DNA of 54,964 bases from Candidatus Gastranaerophilales bacterium (GCA_944322935.1 CALUQO010000015.1:1-54964); one strand, 5' to 3'; shown: positions 42,989 to 52,745, counted from the stretch's first letter. Numbers and translations: made by a program. Notes: generated by a model from the sequence alone, not told the origin.

Positions 42989-44452
42989 ATGGAAGAATTA
43001 CTGAAAAAGACAGCATCTGAGCAAAAGAAAGCTCTTTTAAATAAAGAAATATCCGCTGTTGAGCTTGTTAACGCTGAATATAAAAGAATTGAAGAAATTG
43101 ACGAAAAAATCGGTGCATTCAATTCCTTATGCAAAGAACAGGCACTTGAAACAGCAAAAGAGGTGGATAAAAAAATTGCCGCTGGAGAAACATTACCGCC
43201 ATTAGCAGGTATACCTCTTGCACTAAAGGACAACATTAACCTTAAGGGTACCAAAACAACCGCATCAAGCAAGATTTTAGAAAATTTTGTTTCTCCTTAT
43301 GACGCAACTGTTAGTGTAAAACTTAAAGAAAACCTAATCCCGATTCTTGGTAAAGTCAACCTTGATGAATTTGCCATGGGCTCTTCAACAGAAAACTCAG
43401 CGTTTAAAATAACAAGAAACCCGTGGGACACAAATAAAGTTCCGGGCGGAAGCTCAGGCGGTTCCGCCGCATCAGTAGCAGGATATGAAGCAACGATTTC
43501 ACTCGGCTCAGATACAGGCGGAAGTATTAGATTACCTGCAAGCTTCTGCGGCATTGTGGGTATGAAACCAACATACGGCCGTGTTTCAAGATACGGATTA
43601 ATTGCGTTTGCATCTTCATTAGACCAGATTGGTCCATTTGGCAGATGTGTTGAAGACACTGCATTGCTGTTAGAAGCAATAAGCGGTCATGACCCGCATG
43701 ATTCAACATCGTTAAACATGCCGGTACCCGCGTTTAGCAAGGCTTTAACTAAAGATATTAAAGGCGCAAAAATCGGTGTAATAAAAGAACTTTTGGGTGA
43801 TGGTGTTTCTGCCGATGTAAAAAATGCTGTTGAAAATGCTATAAAAAAATATAAAGAACTCGGTGCGGAAATTATTGAAATTTCTCTTCCTCTGCTTAAG
43901 TATTCAATAGGTGTTTATTACATACTTGCAACAGCAGAAGCAAGCTCTAACCTTGCAAGATTTGACGGAGTAAAATACGGTCACCGCACAAAAGATGCAA
44001 AAAATCTTCTTGAAATGTATACCAAAACACGCGCCGAAGGCTTTGGAGACGAGGTGAAAAGGAGAATAATGCTGGGGACTTATGCATTAAGTGCCGGATA
44101 CTACGATGCATATTATAAAAAGGCCCAACAGCTCAGAAGATTAATAAAAGAAGATTTTGATAAGGCTTTTGAGAAAGTAGACGTACTGGTTTCACCGACA
44201 TGTCCGAATACTGCTTTTGAAATCGGTTCAAAAATTTCGGATCCTCTTAGCATGTACCTTACAGATATTGGCACTATCAGCGCAAACCTAGCAGGCATTC
44301 CCGGCATGAGCTTGCCCTGTGGATATGATTCCGACGGTATGCCCGTTGGGTTACAAATTCTTGCACCTGCTTTACAAGAGGAAAAATTATTTAATATAGC
44401 GTATAATTTTGAACAAGCAGTAAAAGACACACAAAAATGTCCTCTTATTTAG
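42989..44452 (+). CDS. gatA: Glutamyl/aspartyl-tRNA amidotransferase subunit A
   Basis: 487 aa, normal length. The amidase of GatCAB that converts Glu-tRNA-Gln (and Asp-tRNA-Asn) to Gln/Asn-tRNA. Ser-cisSer-Lys triad in LALKDNI (Lys), GGSSGGSAASVAG and GSDTGGSIRLPASFCG. gatB and gatC are not adjacent. A consensus-like promoter lies at 42917-42945. Confidence 0.96.
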   Translation: MEELLKKTASEQKKALLNKEISAVELVNAEYKRIEEIDEKIGAFNSLCKEQALETAKEVDKKIAAGETLPPLAGIPLALKDNINLKGTKTTASSKILENFVSPYDATVSVKLKENLIPILGKVNLDEFAMGSSTENSAFKITRNPWDTNKVPGGSSGGSAASVAGYEATISLGSDTGGSIRLPASFCGIVGMKPTYGRVSRYGLIAFASSLDQIGPFGRCVEDTALLLEAISGHDPHDSTSLNMPVPAFSKALTKDIKGAKIGVIKELLGDGVSADVKNAVENAIKKYKELGAEIIEISLPLLKYSIGVYYILATAEASSNLARFDGVKYGHRTKDAKNLLEMYTKTRAEGFGDEVKRRIMLGTYALSAGYYDAYYKKAQQLRRLIKEDFDKAFEKVDVLVSPTCPNTAFEIGSKISDPLSMYLTDIGTISANLAGIPGMSLPCGYDSDGMPVGLQILAPALQEEKLFNIAYNFEQAVKDTQKCPLI

Positions 44453-44472
44453 TAACAAAGAATGGAGAAGAT

Positions 44473-45318
44473 ATGAAAAAGATATTTATCACACTGGGGT
44501 TGACACTTCTTTTAGGCGTAAGCGCTGCAGGAAGCGCATTTGCATATTCTACGGAAGGTGCGATGTACTACAATGAAGGTTTGGATTTTTATGAAAGAGG
44601 AGAGTACAGCAAGGCACTTGAATCATTCAAAAGCGCTGTTGCAATTGACCCGGATTTTGTTGATGCATACTACAATATGGGGTCATTATTTGAATACTTA
44701 AAAAGCTATCAGTCAGCTATAGCATGCTATACAAAAATTAATCAGCTGGATCCTGATGATATGGAGGTTGTACTCAAACTTGCTGAGCTTTACCATAAGG
44801 TCGGCAATTCAGAAAGAGCACTGTTTTATGTAACAAAAATCAAAGAAGGCGATGATTTATATTCAAGAGCAGCAAGCCTCAAAAACCAGATAGTAGTTGC
44901 AGCGCAAAGAGAAGAAGCTAAAAGTTCATTAAATAACATAAACACTGCAAACTCTGCAAACAGAAAGGTTATTAACAAATTTTCAGGCCCAACCGGTCTT
45001 GCTGTTGACTCAAAAGGTGTTTTATATGTTGCAAGCTATAGCGACAACTGCATATACAAAGTAATGCCAAACGGTCAATCTCAACTGTTTTCCAAAAGCC
45101 CTCTGCTTGGCGGCCCAATAGGTCTTGCTTTTGACTCTATGGACAATCTGTATGTTGCAAACTACACTCAAAACAATATTTTAAAAATAAATAAAGCCGG
45201 CAAAATTTACACATTTATGAACAACATTACAAATCCATACTATTTGATTATAAAAAACGGCAATATGTATATCTCCGAACAGGGTAACAATACTGTTATA
45301 AAATACAAATTGTACTAA
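44473..45318 (+). CDS. Secreted TPR plus NHL-like beta-propeller protein
   Basis: 281 aa from the ATG at 44473 (GGAGAAG before it); the earlier ATG at 44437 overlaps gatA. Signal peptide MKKIFITLGLTLLLGVSAAGSAFA. Three TPR units follow (GAMYYNEGLDFYERGEYSKALESFKSAVAIDPDFV, AYYNMGSLFEYLKSYQSAIACYTKI, and one more), then NHL/SMP30-like strands (GPTGLAVDSKGVLYVASYSDNCIYKV, GPIGLAFDSMDNLYVANYTQNNILKI). With only two to three blades it looks too short for a full propeller. Likely extracytoplasmic interaction protein. Confidence 0.8.
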   Translation: MKKIFITLGLTLLLGVSAAGSAFAYSTEGAMYYNEGLDFYERGEYSKALESFKSAVAIDPDFVDAYYNMGSLFEYLKSYQSAIACYTKINQLDPDDMEVVLKLAELYHKVGNSERALFYVTKIKEGDDLYSRAASLKNQIVVAAQREEAKSSLNNINTANSANRKVINKFSGPTGLAVDSKGVLYVASYSDNCIYKVMPNGQSQLFSKSPLLGGPIGLAFDSMDNLYVANYTQNNILKINKAGKIYTFMNNITNPYYLIIKNGNMYISEQGNNTVIKYKLY

Positions 45319-45344
45319 TATTTTAAGAAGAATAAAAGTGTTAC

Positions 45345-45377
45345 AAAAGAGCCGTAAGTTAAAGTTACGGCTCTTTT
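45345..45377. terminator. Bidirectional terminator between the TPR/NHL gene and deoB
   Basis: AAAAGAGCCGTAA / TTACGGCTCTTTT with loop GTTAAAG; T-runs on both strands. Confidence 0.9.
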
Positions 45378-45398
45378 GTATAAATAATAAAGTTTATA

Positions 45399-46580
45399 TC
45401 ATATCAACAACCATTTTCTTACTTTGTCAGCTATATAAACAAAAGACGGCAGCGTCCCTAAATTTCCTGTTTTAAAATCAGGCGCTTTTGAATAAACTAA
45501 AAGCGGAACCTGTTCTCTTGTGTGATCAGTGCCCGGCACTGTCGGGTCGCAGCCATGGTCTGCAGTAATAAATAAAATATCGTCTTTTGTCATTTTATCC
45601 ATAATTTCAGGCAAGAAGCTGTCTATTTCTTCTATAGCTTTGCCATATCCTTTCCAGTTGTTTCTGTGCCCGTATAGCATATCAGTATCAACGAGATTTG
45701 TAAAAATAAGCTCAAATTTTGGCGGTTCAATTGAATCAGCAATTCTAATTTTATCAAGCTCAAGAGTTCCCTCAACAGCCTTGAGGGTCAACTCAAGACC
45801 TTCTTTATTAGAACCGGTATGAACAGCATGAGAAATACCGGATTTCACATAGATATCCTCTATTTTCCCAATACCAACAACTCTTCCGCCAGAATTAAGA
45901 ATTTCATTCAATACTGTCGGCTTTGGCGGTTCTACAGAATAATCTCTTCTGTCTTTTGAGATACGTACAGGCTTTCCGTCAACAATATGGTATGGTCTTG
46001 CAATTACACGTGACACATTATGCTCGCCTACAAGAATTTCTCTGGCTATATGACACATTCTGTAAAGTTCTTCAAGCGGAATAACATCAACATCTACAGC
46101 TATTTGAAAAACGCTGTCTGCACTTGTGTAAATAATAGGAAATTTTGTTTTGTGATGTTCTTCATTAAGGTCTTCAATGATTTTTGTGCCGGATGCCGGA
46201 TAGTTTCCTAGCACTCCGCCACAGGCTGTTTGTTCAATAAATCTATCAATAACATCTTTTGGAAATCCTTGCGGATAAACCTTAAAAGGTTCATCAAGCA
46301 CAAGTCCTGCAATTTCCCAGTGGCCTGTTGTTGTATCTTTGCCTTTAGACACTTCTCTCATAATTCCATATTGCGCAATTGTCTGTTTTTCAGGAGCAAC
46401 GCCCATAACATCTCCGAGGTTACCTATCCCCATTTTTTGCATTGTCTGCAGATGCAAACCTCCGTTAACCTTTGCAACATTACAAAGGGTATTGCACTCT
46501 GGAATATCGTTGTAATCTTTGCAATCAGGCATGGCACCGCAGCCCATTGAATCTATAACCATTATAATTGCGCGTTTCAT
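45399..46580 (-). CDS. deoB: Phosphopentomutase
   Basis: 393 aa, normal length. Interconverts ribose/deoxyribose 1- and 5-phosphates in nucleoside catabolism. Alkaline-phosphatase-like metal motifs: MVIDSMGCGAMPD at the N terminus, KDTTTGHWEI (phospho-Thr), TNLVDTDMLYGHRNN, and TADHGCDPTVPGTDHTREQVPLL. GAGGAGA precedes the ATG. Divergent from ychF. Confidence 0.96.
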   Translation of the reverse strand: MKRAIIMVIDSMGCGAMPDCKDYNDIPECNTLCNVAKVNGGLHLQTMQKMGIGNLGDVMGVAPEKQTIAQYGIMREVSKGKDTTTGHWEIAGLVLDEPFKVYPQGFPKDVIDRFIEQTACGGVLGNYPASGTKIIEDLNEEHHKTKFPIIYTSADSVFQIAVDVDVIPLEELYRMCHIAREILVGEHNVSRVIARPYHIVDGKPVRISKDRRDYSVEPPKPTVLNEILNSGGRVVGIGKIEDIYVKSGISHAVHTGSNKEGLELTLKAVEGTLELDKIRIADSIEPPKFELIFTNLVDTDMLYGHRNNWKGYGKAIEEIDSFLPEIMDKMTKDDILFITADHGCDPTVPGTDHTREQVPLLVYSKAPDFKTGNLGTLPSFVYIADKVRKWLLI

Positions 46581-46693
46581 AAACTTCTCCTCACTAATTA
46601 AATCTTGTCATTATTTTATCATATCATTGTAAATCGTATGTATTTTTTGTACCATTAAAATTAAGCATACATAAATGAAAAGAGGAACTAAAA

Positions 46694-47791
46694 TTGTTAC
46701 GAGCAGGGATTGTTGGGCTGCCCAACGTAGGAAAATCAACACTATTTAATGCACTAACTTCTACAGCAAACGCACAGAGCGCAAACTACCCGTTTTGCAC
46801 TATTGAGCCTAATATAGGAGTTGTCAGCGTACCGGATGAGAGGCTTTCTGTATTACAGCCAATGGTTAATGCTGCAAAAATTGTTCCTACAGCAATAGAA
46901 TTTGTTGACATAGCAGGTCTGGTAAAAGGCGCAAGCAAAGGTGAAGGATTAGGCAACCAGTTTCTTGCAAATATTCGTGAAACAGATGCTATTATAGAAG
47001 TTGTCAGATGCTTTGACGACCCGAACACAATCCACGTAACAGGGAAAGTGGATCCGATTGATGATATCGACACAATTAATACAGAGCTTGCTCTTGCTGA
47101 TATGGCAAGCCTTGAAAAACGCCAGCAAAGATTAGCCAAAGTCGCTAAAACAGGTGACAAAGATGCAATTGCCGAGCTTGCTGTTGTAGAAAAATTATTA
47201 AAGCTGCTGGAAGACGGAAAGTTCATTAATGTAAAAGACCACTTTAACGAAGATGAGCTGCCATACATAAAACTTATGCACCTTATGACAACCAAACCTG
47301 TTATCTATGCAGCCAATGTATCAGAAACAGACCTCGCAACAGGTAATGATTATGTAGAAAAGGTTAAAGCATATGCAAAAACACACAACGCTGATGTTGT
47401 AGTGATTTCGGCAAAGATAGAAGCAGAACTTTCTGAACTCGGTGAGGAAGAGAAAAAAGCTTATCTTTCTGAACTAGGTGTTGAGGATTCCGGCATAGAA
47501 AGAATGATTAAGTCAGTTTATCACCTGCTCGATTTAAGAACATTCCTTACTGCAGGAGAGATGGAAGTACGTGCATGGACAATTCCTGCAGGAGCAAAAG
47601 CTCCGCAGGCAGCCGGGGTTATACATACGGATTTTGAAAAAGGTTTCATTCGCGCAGAAGTAACAAGCTATGATGATTTTGTTGCCTGCGGATCTTATGC
47701 CGCTGCAAAAGATAAAGGCCTGACACGTCTTGAAGGCAAAGATTACGTAATGCAAGACGGTGACATTGTTCACTTCAGGTTTGCTGTGTAA
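46694..47791 (+). CDS. ychF: YchF/OLA1-family redox-regulated ATPase
   Basis: 365 aa. Obg-family enzyme that prefers ATP. Begins at TTG 46694 after AGAGGA; the sequence LRAGIVGLPNVGKSTLFNAL confirms the start. G3 DIAGLVKGASKGEGLG, the altered G4 NVSE (ATP-type N-x-x-E), a coiled-coil hairpin and a C-terminal TGS domain. Role in ribosome or translation stress, not fully defined. Confidence 0.95.
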   Translation: MLRAGIVGLPNVGKSTLFNALTSTANAQSANYPFCTIEPNIGVVSVPDERLSVLQPMVNAAKIVPTAIEFVDIAGLVKGASKGEGLGNQFLANIRETDAIIEVVRCFDDPNTIHVTGKVDPIDDIDTINTELALADMASLEKRQQRLAKVAKTGDKDAIAELAVVEKLLKLLEDGKFINVKDHFNEDELPYIKLMHLMTTKPVIYAANVSETDLATGNDYVEKVKAYAKTHNADVVVISAKIEAELSELGEEEKKAYLSELGVEDSGIERMIKSVYHLLDLRTFLTAGEMEVRAWTIPAGAKAPQAAGVIHTDFEKGFIRAEVTSYDDFVACGSYAAAKDKGLTRLEGKDYVMQDGDIVHFRFAV

Positions 47792-47792
47792 T

Positions 47793-48464
47793 ATGTTAAA
47801 AAAATTTTTAAAATCTTTATTTTTAATTATTATATTTTGTTTTATGTCAGGTTTTTCTGACATAAAGCAGCAGGATGATTACACCTGTGCACCTGTTTGC
47901 GCAGCAAATTGTATTGTAAACTATAACTCGTTTAAAAACAGCGATAATGAGCTTATACAATACTTTGGCAAAACCGCTAAAACGACTAAAAAAGGCACAA
48001 AAACAAACAATCTGTGCAAGGCACTTGCAAAATACTTTAAGCAAAATAAGCGCAGTGCAATTATAAAATATGACGGAATCCGACCAGTCGATAAAATATT
48101 TAAAAGCGAAAAACCTTTAGATATTACAGAAGAACTGCAAAACGGAAAATCTGTTATTTTAAATATCGGAATATACGAATTCGACGGAAAAACTTATCAT
48201 AGAAAATACGGACACTATGTCAATGCAATTGACATAAACCCCAAGGGGCAAATACTGCTTACTGACCCTTATGAAAAGGGGTCTGCCTTTTATGTGGATA
48301 TAGAACCTCCAGAGTCATTAAATATACGCCATAACAAAGACGACAATGAAAGGATCCGCAAAAATAAGTTCAATCTCAAATCTTTAAAGGGTATTCCTTA
48401 TCTGAAAGACAATGAAGCAGCATTCTTAAACGGTATAATTAGTATCAATCTTATTGCTTATTAA
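47793..48464 (+). CDS. Secreted C39-like cysteine peptidase
   Basis: About 223 aa from the ATG at 47793, one base after the ychF stop; the longer frame from 47760 lies inside ychF. N-terminal signal or membrane helix (FLKSLFLIIIFCFMSGFS). Then QQDDYTCAPVCAANCIVNY with Gln27 and Cys32 (papain-like C39 Q...C), and GHYVNAIDINPKGQILLTDPYE with His141 and Asp158. Resembles the bacteriocin-processing/C39-like fold but is not fused to an ABC transporter. Could process peptides or be an effector. Confidence 0.75.
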   Translation: MLKKFLKSLFLIIIFCFMSGFSDIKQQDDYTCAPVCAANCIVNYNSFKNSDNELIQYFGKTAKTTKKGTKTNNLCKALAKYFKQNKRSAIIKYDGIRPVDKIFKSEKPLDITEELQNGKSVILNIGIYEFDGKTYHRKYGHYVNAIDINPKGQILLTDPYEKGSAFYVDIEPPESLNIRHNKDDNERIRKNKFNLKSLKGIPYLKDNEAAFLNGIISINLIAY

Positions 48465-48478
48465 TAAACAAAATTAAC

Positions 48479-48808
48479 TTATGCATTCATATCCGGATAT
48501 ATTACATTAGTAATTCTCTCCCCGACAATGTAAACCGTTCTTTTTAATTCAAGTAATTCCGGAAAGATTTTTTCATTCATAATTATTTCATTATTGTCCA
48601 TAATAACATATGTGATGGATTTATCTTTTTTTAAATCATCAATAAGATTTAAAAACTCATCAGATGAGCCGCTTATTTCGAAATAATGCTTCACGACAGT
48701 TAAGTTGCGAAATTTTGCAGTTTCGTACAACGGAAAAAGTTTTGTTATTTGATTTTCAATTTTATCCCCATTATCGGGACGGTTAGCATAAATAACTGCT
48801 TTTTGCAT
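48479..48808 (-). CDS. Serine-recombinase-fold small protein without catalytic serine
   Basis: About 109 aa from the ATG at 48808 (a TTG at 48823 extends the frame). KAVIYANRPDNGDKIENQI...FRNLTVVKHYFEISGSSDEFLNLIDDL...ITYVIMDNNEI follows the resolvase N-terminal pattern (ALYARVSTDEQ..Q....y.D.gvSG). The nucleophile Ser of the usual R-V-S is absent (R10-P11-D12 here), and there is no DNA-binding tail. It is probably a decayed or repurposed recombinase domain. Strand and neighbours give no partner. Confidence 0.5.
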   Translation of the reverse strand: MQKAVIYANRPDNGDKIENQITKLFPLYETAKFRNLTVVKHYFEISGSSDEFLNLIDDLKKDKSITYVIMDNNEIIMNEKIFPELLELKRTVYIVGERITNVIYPDMNA

Positions 48809-49229
48809 ACATAATGTCCACAATTTAAACCAAAATGCTTATCATCACAAAACAAGATATATAAACTTTTAAATTATATAATATCACAAAACACTATACA
48901 TTTAAACATTATAGCCCCGCATGATTGTTTTTATAAAAATAATTGTAAATTTATGTAAAATATATACTCAATATATGTTTAAGAAATAAAAATTTGGGTA
49001 TTATTAATATGTAGCCAATTCTCTTTATACTTTCTCTTCCACTCCTTTTCTCCATGATGAAAACTTTGCCGCCAATCATATCCCTGGCGGCATTTTTATT
49101 GATTAAAACAGGGCTGTTACTGCAGAAAAGTTGACAAACTAAAGCAAAAACATCAACAATTAAGATGAGTTCAAATCATATAACAGATATTATAATTAGA
49201 TTGTATATTTATGTCGCGGAAAAATTTTA
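48809..49229. other. Intergenic region with an isolated hairpin terminator
   Basis: AT-rich. It contains GCCGCCA-N10-TGGCGGC at 49069-49092 followed by ATTTTTATTG, and a pyrimidine-rich stretch (TCTCTTCCACTCCTTTTCTCC) before it. A TATAAT for the 1164-aa gene is at 49191-49196. A possible small transcript ends at the hairpin, but no clear promoter for it was found. Confidence 0.5.
49069..49098 (+). terminator. Isolated intrinsic terminator
   Basis: GCCGCCA / TGGCGGC, a 7-bp GC-rich stem, then CATTTTTATT. No annotated gene ends here, so it may close a small RNA. Confidence 0.6.
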
Positions 49230-52200
49230 ATGAACTGTCCAAAATGTAAAACTCCAATAACAGAGAAAGATTTAGTTTGTCCTAACTGCAAAAAAGTTAT
49301 AAGGCTGCAATGTCCAATTTGCCAAAATATAACAAAAAACACAGTTTGTGAAAAATGCGGCACGGTTCTTTTGAATAAATGCTACAAATGCGGAAAACTT
49401 AATTCTACGACTTTTGAGAATTGTCCGAAATGCGGGCTAAACATAAATGCAAGTATTGGTTTACGAGAATCAGTTATAGAAGAATTTGCTGTTCTTACTG
49501 TTGAAGTAACAAATTTTGATGACATAAAAAATGCTTTCAAAAGTGATAAAATAACTCAACAGTTCAAAATTAATTTGTACACGCTAATAAGAAAAAACGC
49601 CGCACAAAAAAAACTTAGAGTCCAATTTATAGACAACACATATATTATTCGTTTTTGCAAGGACTACAGTTTTTTAGAATCCTGTAAATCTGCGGTTGAT
49701 TTTGCTATTTACATTGCACAAACAGTCAGCGAAATAAATAAAAAACTATTTGATGCAAAAGGTGTTGAACTAAAAGCTCAAATGGCCGTACAAAAAAGAG
49801 ATGTATATTCAAAACCGTCTGAATACAAATCAGGACTCAATATAAATGTTGTGTACTCATCAAGCGGCAAAGGACACTTATACAATAACACGGAAGTCGT
49901 TGTTGATTCCTATATATATCAGCAGACAAAGACATTCTATCCTTACCAATCATTAAGTGCGGTTTATGTAAAAAATCAAATGGTAATGTTCTTTGAACTC
50001 GTTTTGCACCAAATAATACAACCGGAAGAAGAAAAAGAAAAAACAATAGATGCAAATAAAGTTAAACTGCCAAAAAATGTAGATTTCGAGCCGGAAGAAG
50101 AAATTGATGAAGAAAAACTTATTAACTTTGACAGCCTGAATTGTACTTTTATAAAAACAAGACAAGATTCACTTTCCGAAGAACTGCAAAAAATCAAAGA
50201 TAAAAACATCACAAATCCTATTATCGCAGTACGTTCAACAGATAAAAACGGGAAACTTTCTCTTATATCCCAAGAACAACTCGAGAAAATTTTTGAAGAT
50301 ACTAAAATTATAAGGTTCTCATGTTCAATAAACAATAAATACAATGCTTACGGCTTATTTAAACAAATGCTGCTTGCCTATAGGAAGATAGATGAACTTA
50401 ACTTGCTGCTAAACCCTGAAACAATTGATGCTGTTTCTGCAGATATACATATTCAGGAAATCTTTAAAATGCAAATAAAAGAGCAGGTTCACCCCGAAGA
50501 TGTAAGATACAGTTATTTTGAAGCTTTCAGCACCTTTATTGCGGCAATACCATACAAAACGATATTTGTTATAGATGACTTTGAATACACTGACGAAGGT
50601 TCACTGGAAATCATCAAATATCTGTGCGAAAACAAAAAACTAGGAAATACCGGATTTTTAATATCCTGCAGCAGTGAATTTTCATTACACAGAAAAATTT
50701 ACAAACTAATGACAGCGCCGAACTATTTTGATATTGAAATAAAACCATCCTCCAATAAAAAAATAGTTGCAACAAACCTTGCTGCAGTAAAAAACATAAA
50801 GGATACATTCTTCTTTGAAAAAGTTCTTGAAAATACAAAAGGTTCTTATTTCTACTTTAATACAGCCTTAAAATACCTAACAGACAACGGCATTTTAACT
50901 TTGCAAGAAAATAAATACAAAGTATCAAAAGACAGAATGCTTGTGCTGCCAAAAGATTTGGATGAATTGATACAAAAAAGAATAAATCATCTTCAAGTAA
51001 AAGAAAATGCCTTTGAAATGTTTGCTTCCCTGCTTTTGCTCGGCGAAAAAAATCATTTTACAAACATTCGAAAACTTGAAATCAACAATGACATAAAAAT
51101 CCTCAAATATCTTGAAGACAGATGCTTCATAAAAATCATTGATGACAAAGATATTTTTGTACCTGATTACAATCTTTACCTACAAAACTTTATTAAGAGC
51201 TGTGAACCTGAACAGCTGTGCCTTATTGCACAAAATGTTCTTGAAAAAATATATCGACAAGAACAAATACCTAACAGCAATAAAGCCAAACTGCTGGAGT
51301 ATGCAAAACTTAAAAAAGAGGCGTTTGCGCAGTGGCATACGCTCGCTATGATATCAAGCCAAAGCGGAGATTTTTGTGCATACTTAAACTGTACAAACAA
51401 ATTTCTGTCTCTTGTTGACAACGTAATAGACGAAGAAACAGACAAAACAGTAGAACAAGTTAAAATGGATGTTTACTCTGAACTTTCGTCATTAATGTAC
51501 AAATACTATCCCGATAAAATCAGAAATTTTCTGGAAGCTTTGCTGACAAGCCTTGAAGCCCAAAATGATGATCAAAGAATAAAAGAAGCTGCAAATCAGC
51601 TTGTACAAAGCTGTCTTATAAGCGGAAACTACAACAATGCACTTGAATATATAGGAAAAATTATATCAAGAACTCCGCGAAGCTCCTTTGACCCTGACGA
51701 CAAAAACTTTAACCTCAATTATTTTTTGGTAAACCTTGTCACGCTTGAAATATATTTCAACCTTGGCAGACTCAACGAATGCATTGAACTTGGAGACGAA
51801 TTATTCCGCTACATAGAACTTTCCACAATAACAGATAACGTTGTGCCCGAAGGTTTTTCAAAAAAACAATTTGAAGAGGCTCTTTGTGACGCAATATTCT
51901 TTATTTGTATGTCACGCATAATACTAATGAAAAAAGACAGAGTTGATGTTCTCATAGATTTTGAAGACAGAACAAACAAACGTTTTACATTTATAAAACT
52001 TTTATATCTGCTCAATGAATTTTTAGAAGGCAAAAATATATTACAGCCAATGAATCAACTAGCTCAAAGCGGATTAAAAGATAAATATTCACAGATACTT
52101 TTCCCTATTATACAGGGGCTCATCGCCTGGAGTTACAAAGATTGGAATAATTTGGGCAATTATGTCTACAACGGAAAACTTGTTTCAGCACTGCTAAATC

Positions 52201-52724
52201 AGCATCAGCTTGAATATTTTTGTGACTTAATGATTGGTTTTGCATATCAAAATCTTGGAAGTGTTAAAAAAGCCAAACAGATTTATTACAATATTCTTGA
52301 TAAATCTGAAGAAAAGGGCATAAAAAATATCACTTACCTGAGCTGGGCTCTTATTGCAAAAGCAGAGTTTCAGGATGGTAATATAGATATGTGCGTAGGA
52401 ATAATCAACAATTCTATACTCAATATAGAAAAAGATCCTGATGCATCGGAATTTTTTGTAATGATATTCAAAGCACTATCATCAGAAGTCATGATTGCTG
52501 TTAAAGCAAATATTGAAAAGGCAATGTTTTGCGCGGAACAGGCGTTTGAAACCGCAGCAAAAAATAAATTAAATTTATACCTGCCGCAATTTGCCGATAT
52601 GTTGATGTTTATTTATAATACTATATGTGCAAGCAAACAGCCGCCGCAGGTTATAGAAAATTTTAAACGCAAGTCAGCATACGTGCAGCAGGTGATGGCA
52701 AAATTTGCACAACCTAAAAAATAA
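49230..52724 (+). CDS. Zinc-ribbon, cyclase-like, STAND-ATPase-like and TPR protein (1164 aa)
   Basis: Domains in order. Three zinc ribbons: C3/C6, C17/C20, C28/C31, C40/C43, C51/C54, C65/C68. A class III nucleotidyl-cyclase-like domain spans about 84-235 (FAVLTVEVTNFDDI; IDNTYIIRF; AVDFAIYIAQTV; LNINVVYSSSGKGHLYNN). An AAA/STAND-like ATPase spans about 300-560 with Walker B KTIFVIDDFEYTDEGSLEIIKYL. Helical TPR-like repeats fill about 640-1160. This is the layout of soluble adenylyl cyclase and bacterial cyclase-ATPase-TPR proteins. The first metal Asp is Glu92 (second Asp135 kept). The Walker A position (334-344, RSTDKNGKLS) lacks the GxxxxGK[ST] loop, so both enzymes look eroded and the protein may be a sensor scaffold. 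Followed by a secreted protein 22 bases on. Confidence 0.7.
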   Translation: MNCPKCKTPITEKDLVCPNCKKVIRLQCPICQNITKNTVCEKCGTVLLNKCYKCGKLNSTTFENCPKCGLNINASIGLRESVIEEFAVLTVEVTNFDDIKNAFKSDKITQQFKINLYTLIRKNAAQKKLRVQFIDNTYIIRFCKDYSFLESCKSAVDFAIYIAQTVSEINKKLFDAKGVELKAQMAVQKRDVYSKPSEYKSGLNINVVYSSSGKGHLYNNTEVVVDSYIYQQTKTFYPYQSLSAVYVKNQMVMFFELVLHQIIQPEEEKEKTIDANKVKLPKNVDFEPEEEIDEEKLINFDSLNCTFIKTRQDSLSEELQKIKDKNITNPIIAVRSTDKNGKLSLISQEQLEKIFEDTKIIRFSCSINNKYNAYGLFKQMLLAYRKIDELNLLLNPETIDAVSADIHIQEIFKMQIKEQVHPEDVRYSYFEAFSTFIAAIPYKTIFVIDDFEYTDEGSLEIIKYLCENKKLGNTGFLISCSSEFSLHRKIYKLMTAPNYFDIEIKPSSNKKIVATNLAAVKNIKDTFFFEKVLENTKGSYFYFNTALKYLTDNGILTLQENKYKVSKDRMLVLPKDLDELIQKRINHLQVKENAFEMFASLLLLGEKNHFTNIRKLEINNDIKILKYLEDRCFIKIIDDKDIFVPDYNLYLQNFIKSCEPEQLCLIAQNVLEKIYRQEQIPNSNKAKLLEYAKLKKEAFAQWHTLAMISSQSGDFCAYLNCTNKFLSLVDNVIDEETDKTVEQVKMDVYSELSSLMYKYYPDKIRNFLEALLTSLEAQNDDQRIKEAANQLVQSCLISGNYNNALEYIGKIISRTPRSSFDPDDKNFNLNYFLVNLVTLEIYFNLGRLNECIELGDELFRYIELSTITDNVVPEGFSKKQFEEALCDAIFFICMSRIILMKKDRVDVLIDFEDRTNKRFTFIKLLYLLNEFLEGKNILQPMNQLAQSGLKDKYSQILFPIIQGLIAWSYKDWNNLGNYVYNGKLVSALLNQHQLEYFCDLMIGFAYQNLGSVKKAKQIYYNILDKSEEKGIKNITYLSWALIAKAEFQDGNIDMCVGIINNSILNIEKDPDASEFFVMIFKALSSEVMIAVKANIEKAMFCAEQAFETAAKNKLNLYLPQFADMLMFIYNTICASKQPPQVIENFKRKSAYVQQVMAKFAQPKK

Positions 52725-52745
52725 CAAAATTTATACGGAGAAGGC

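Noticed and set aside
44437..44472. Upstream start for the TPR/NHL protein
   Set aside because: It overlaps gatA; the ATG at 44473 has a good ribosome site and begins a signal peptide.
46786..47295. 169-aa minus-strand ORF opposite ychF
   Set aside because: Antisense frame of a fully conserved ATPase; low-complexity Ser-rich translation.
48923..49063. 42-codon minus-strand ORF in the 49-kb gap (MIGGKVFIMEKRSGRESIK start)
   Set aside because: Its start overlaps the GC-rich hairpin and there is no proper ribosome site; probably chance.
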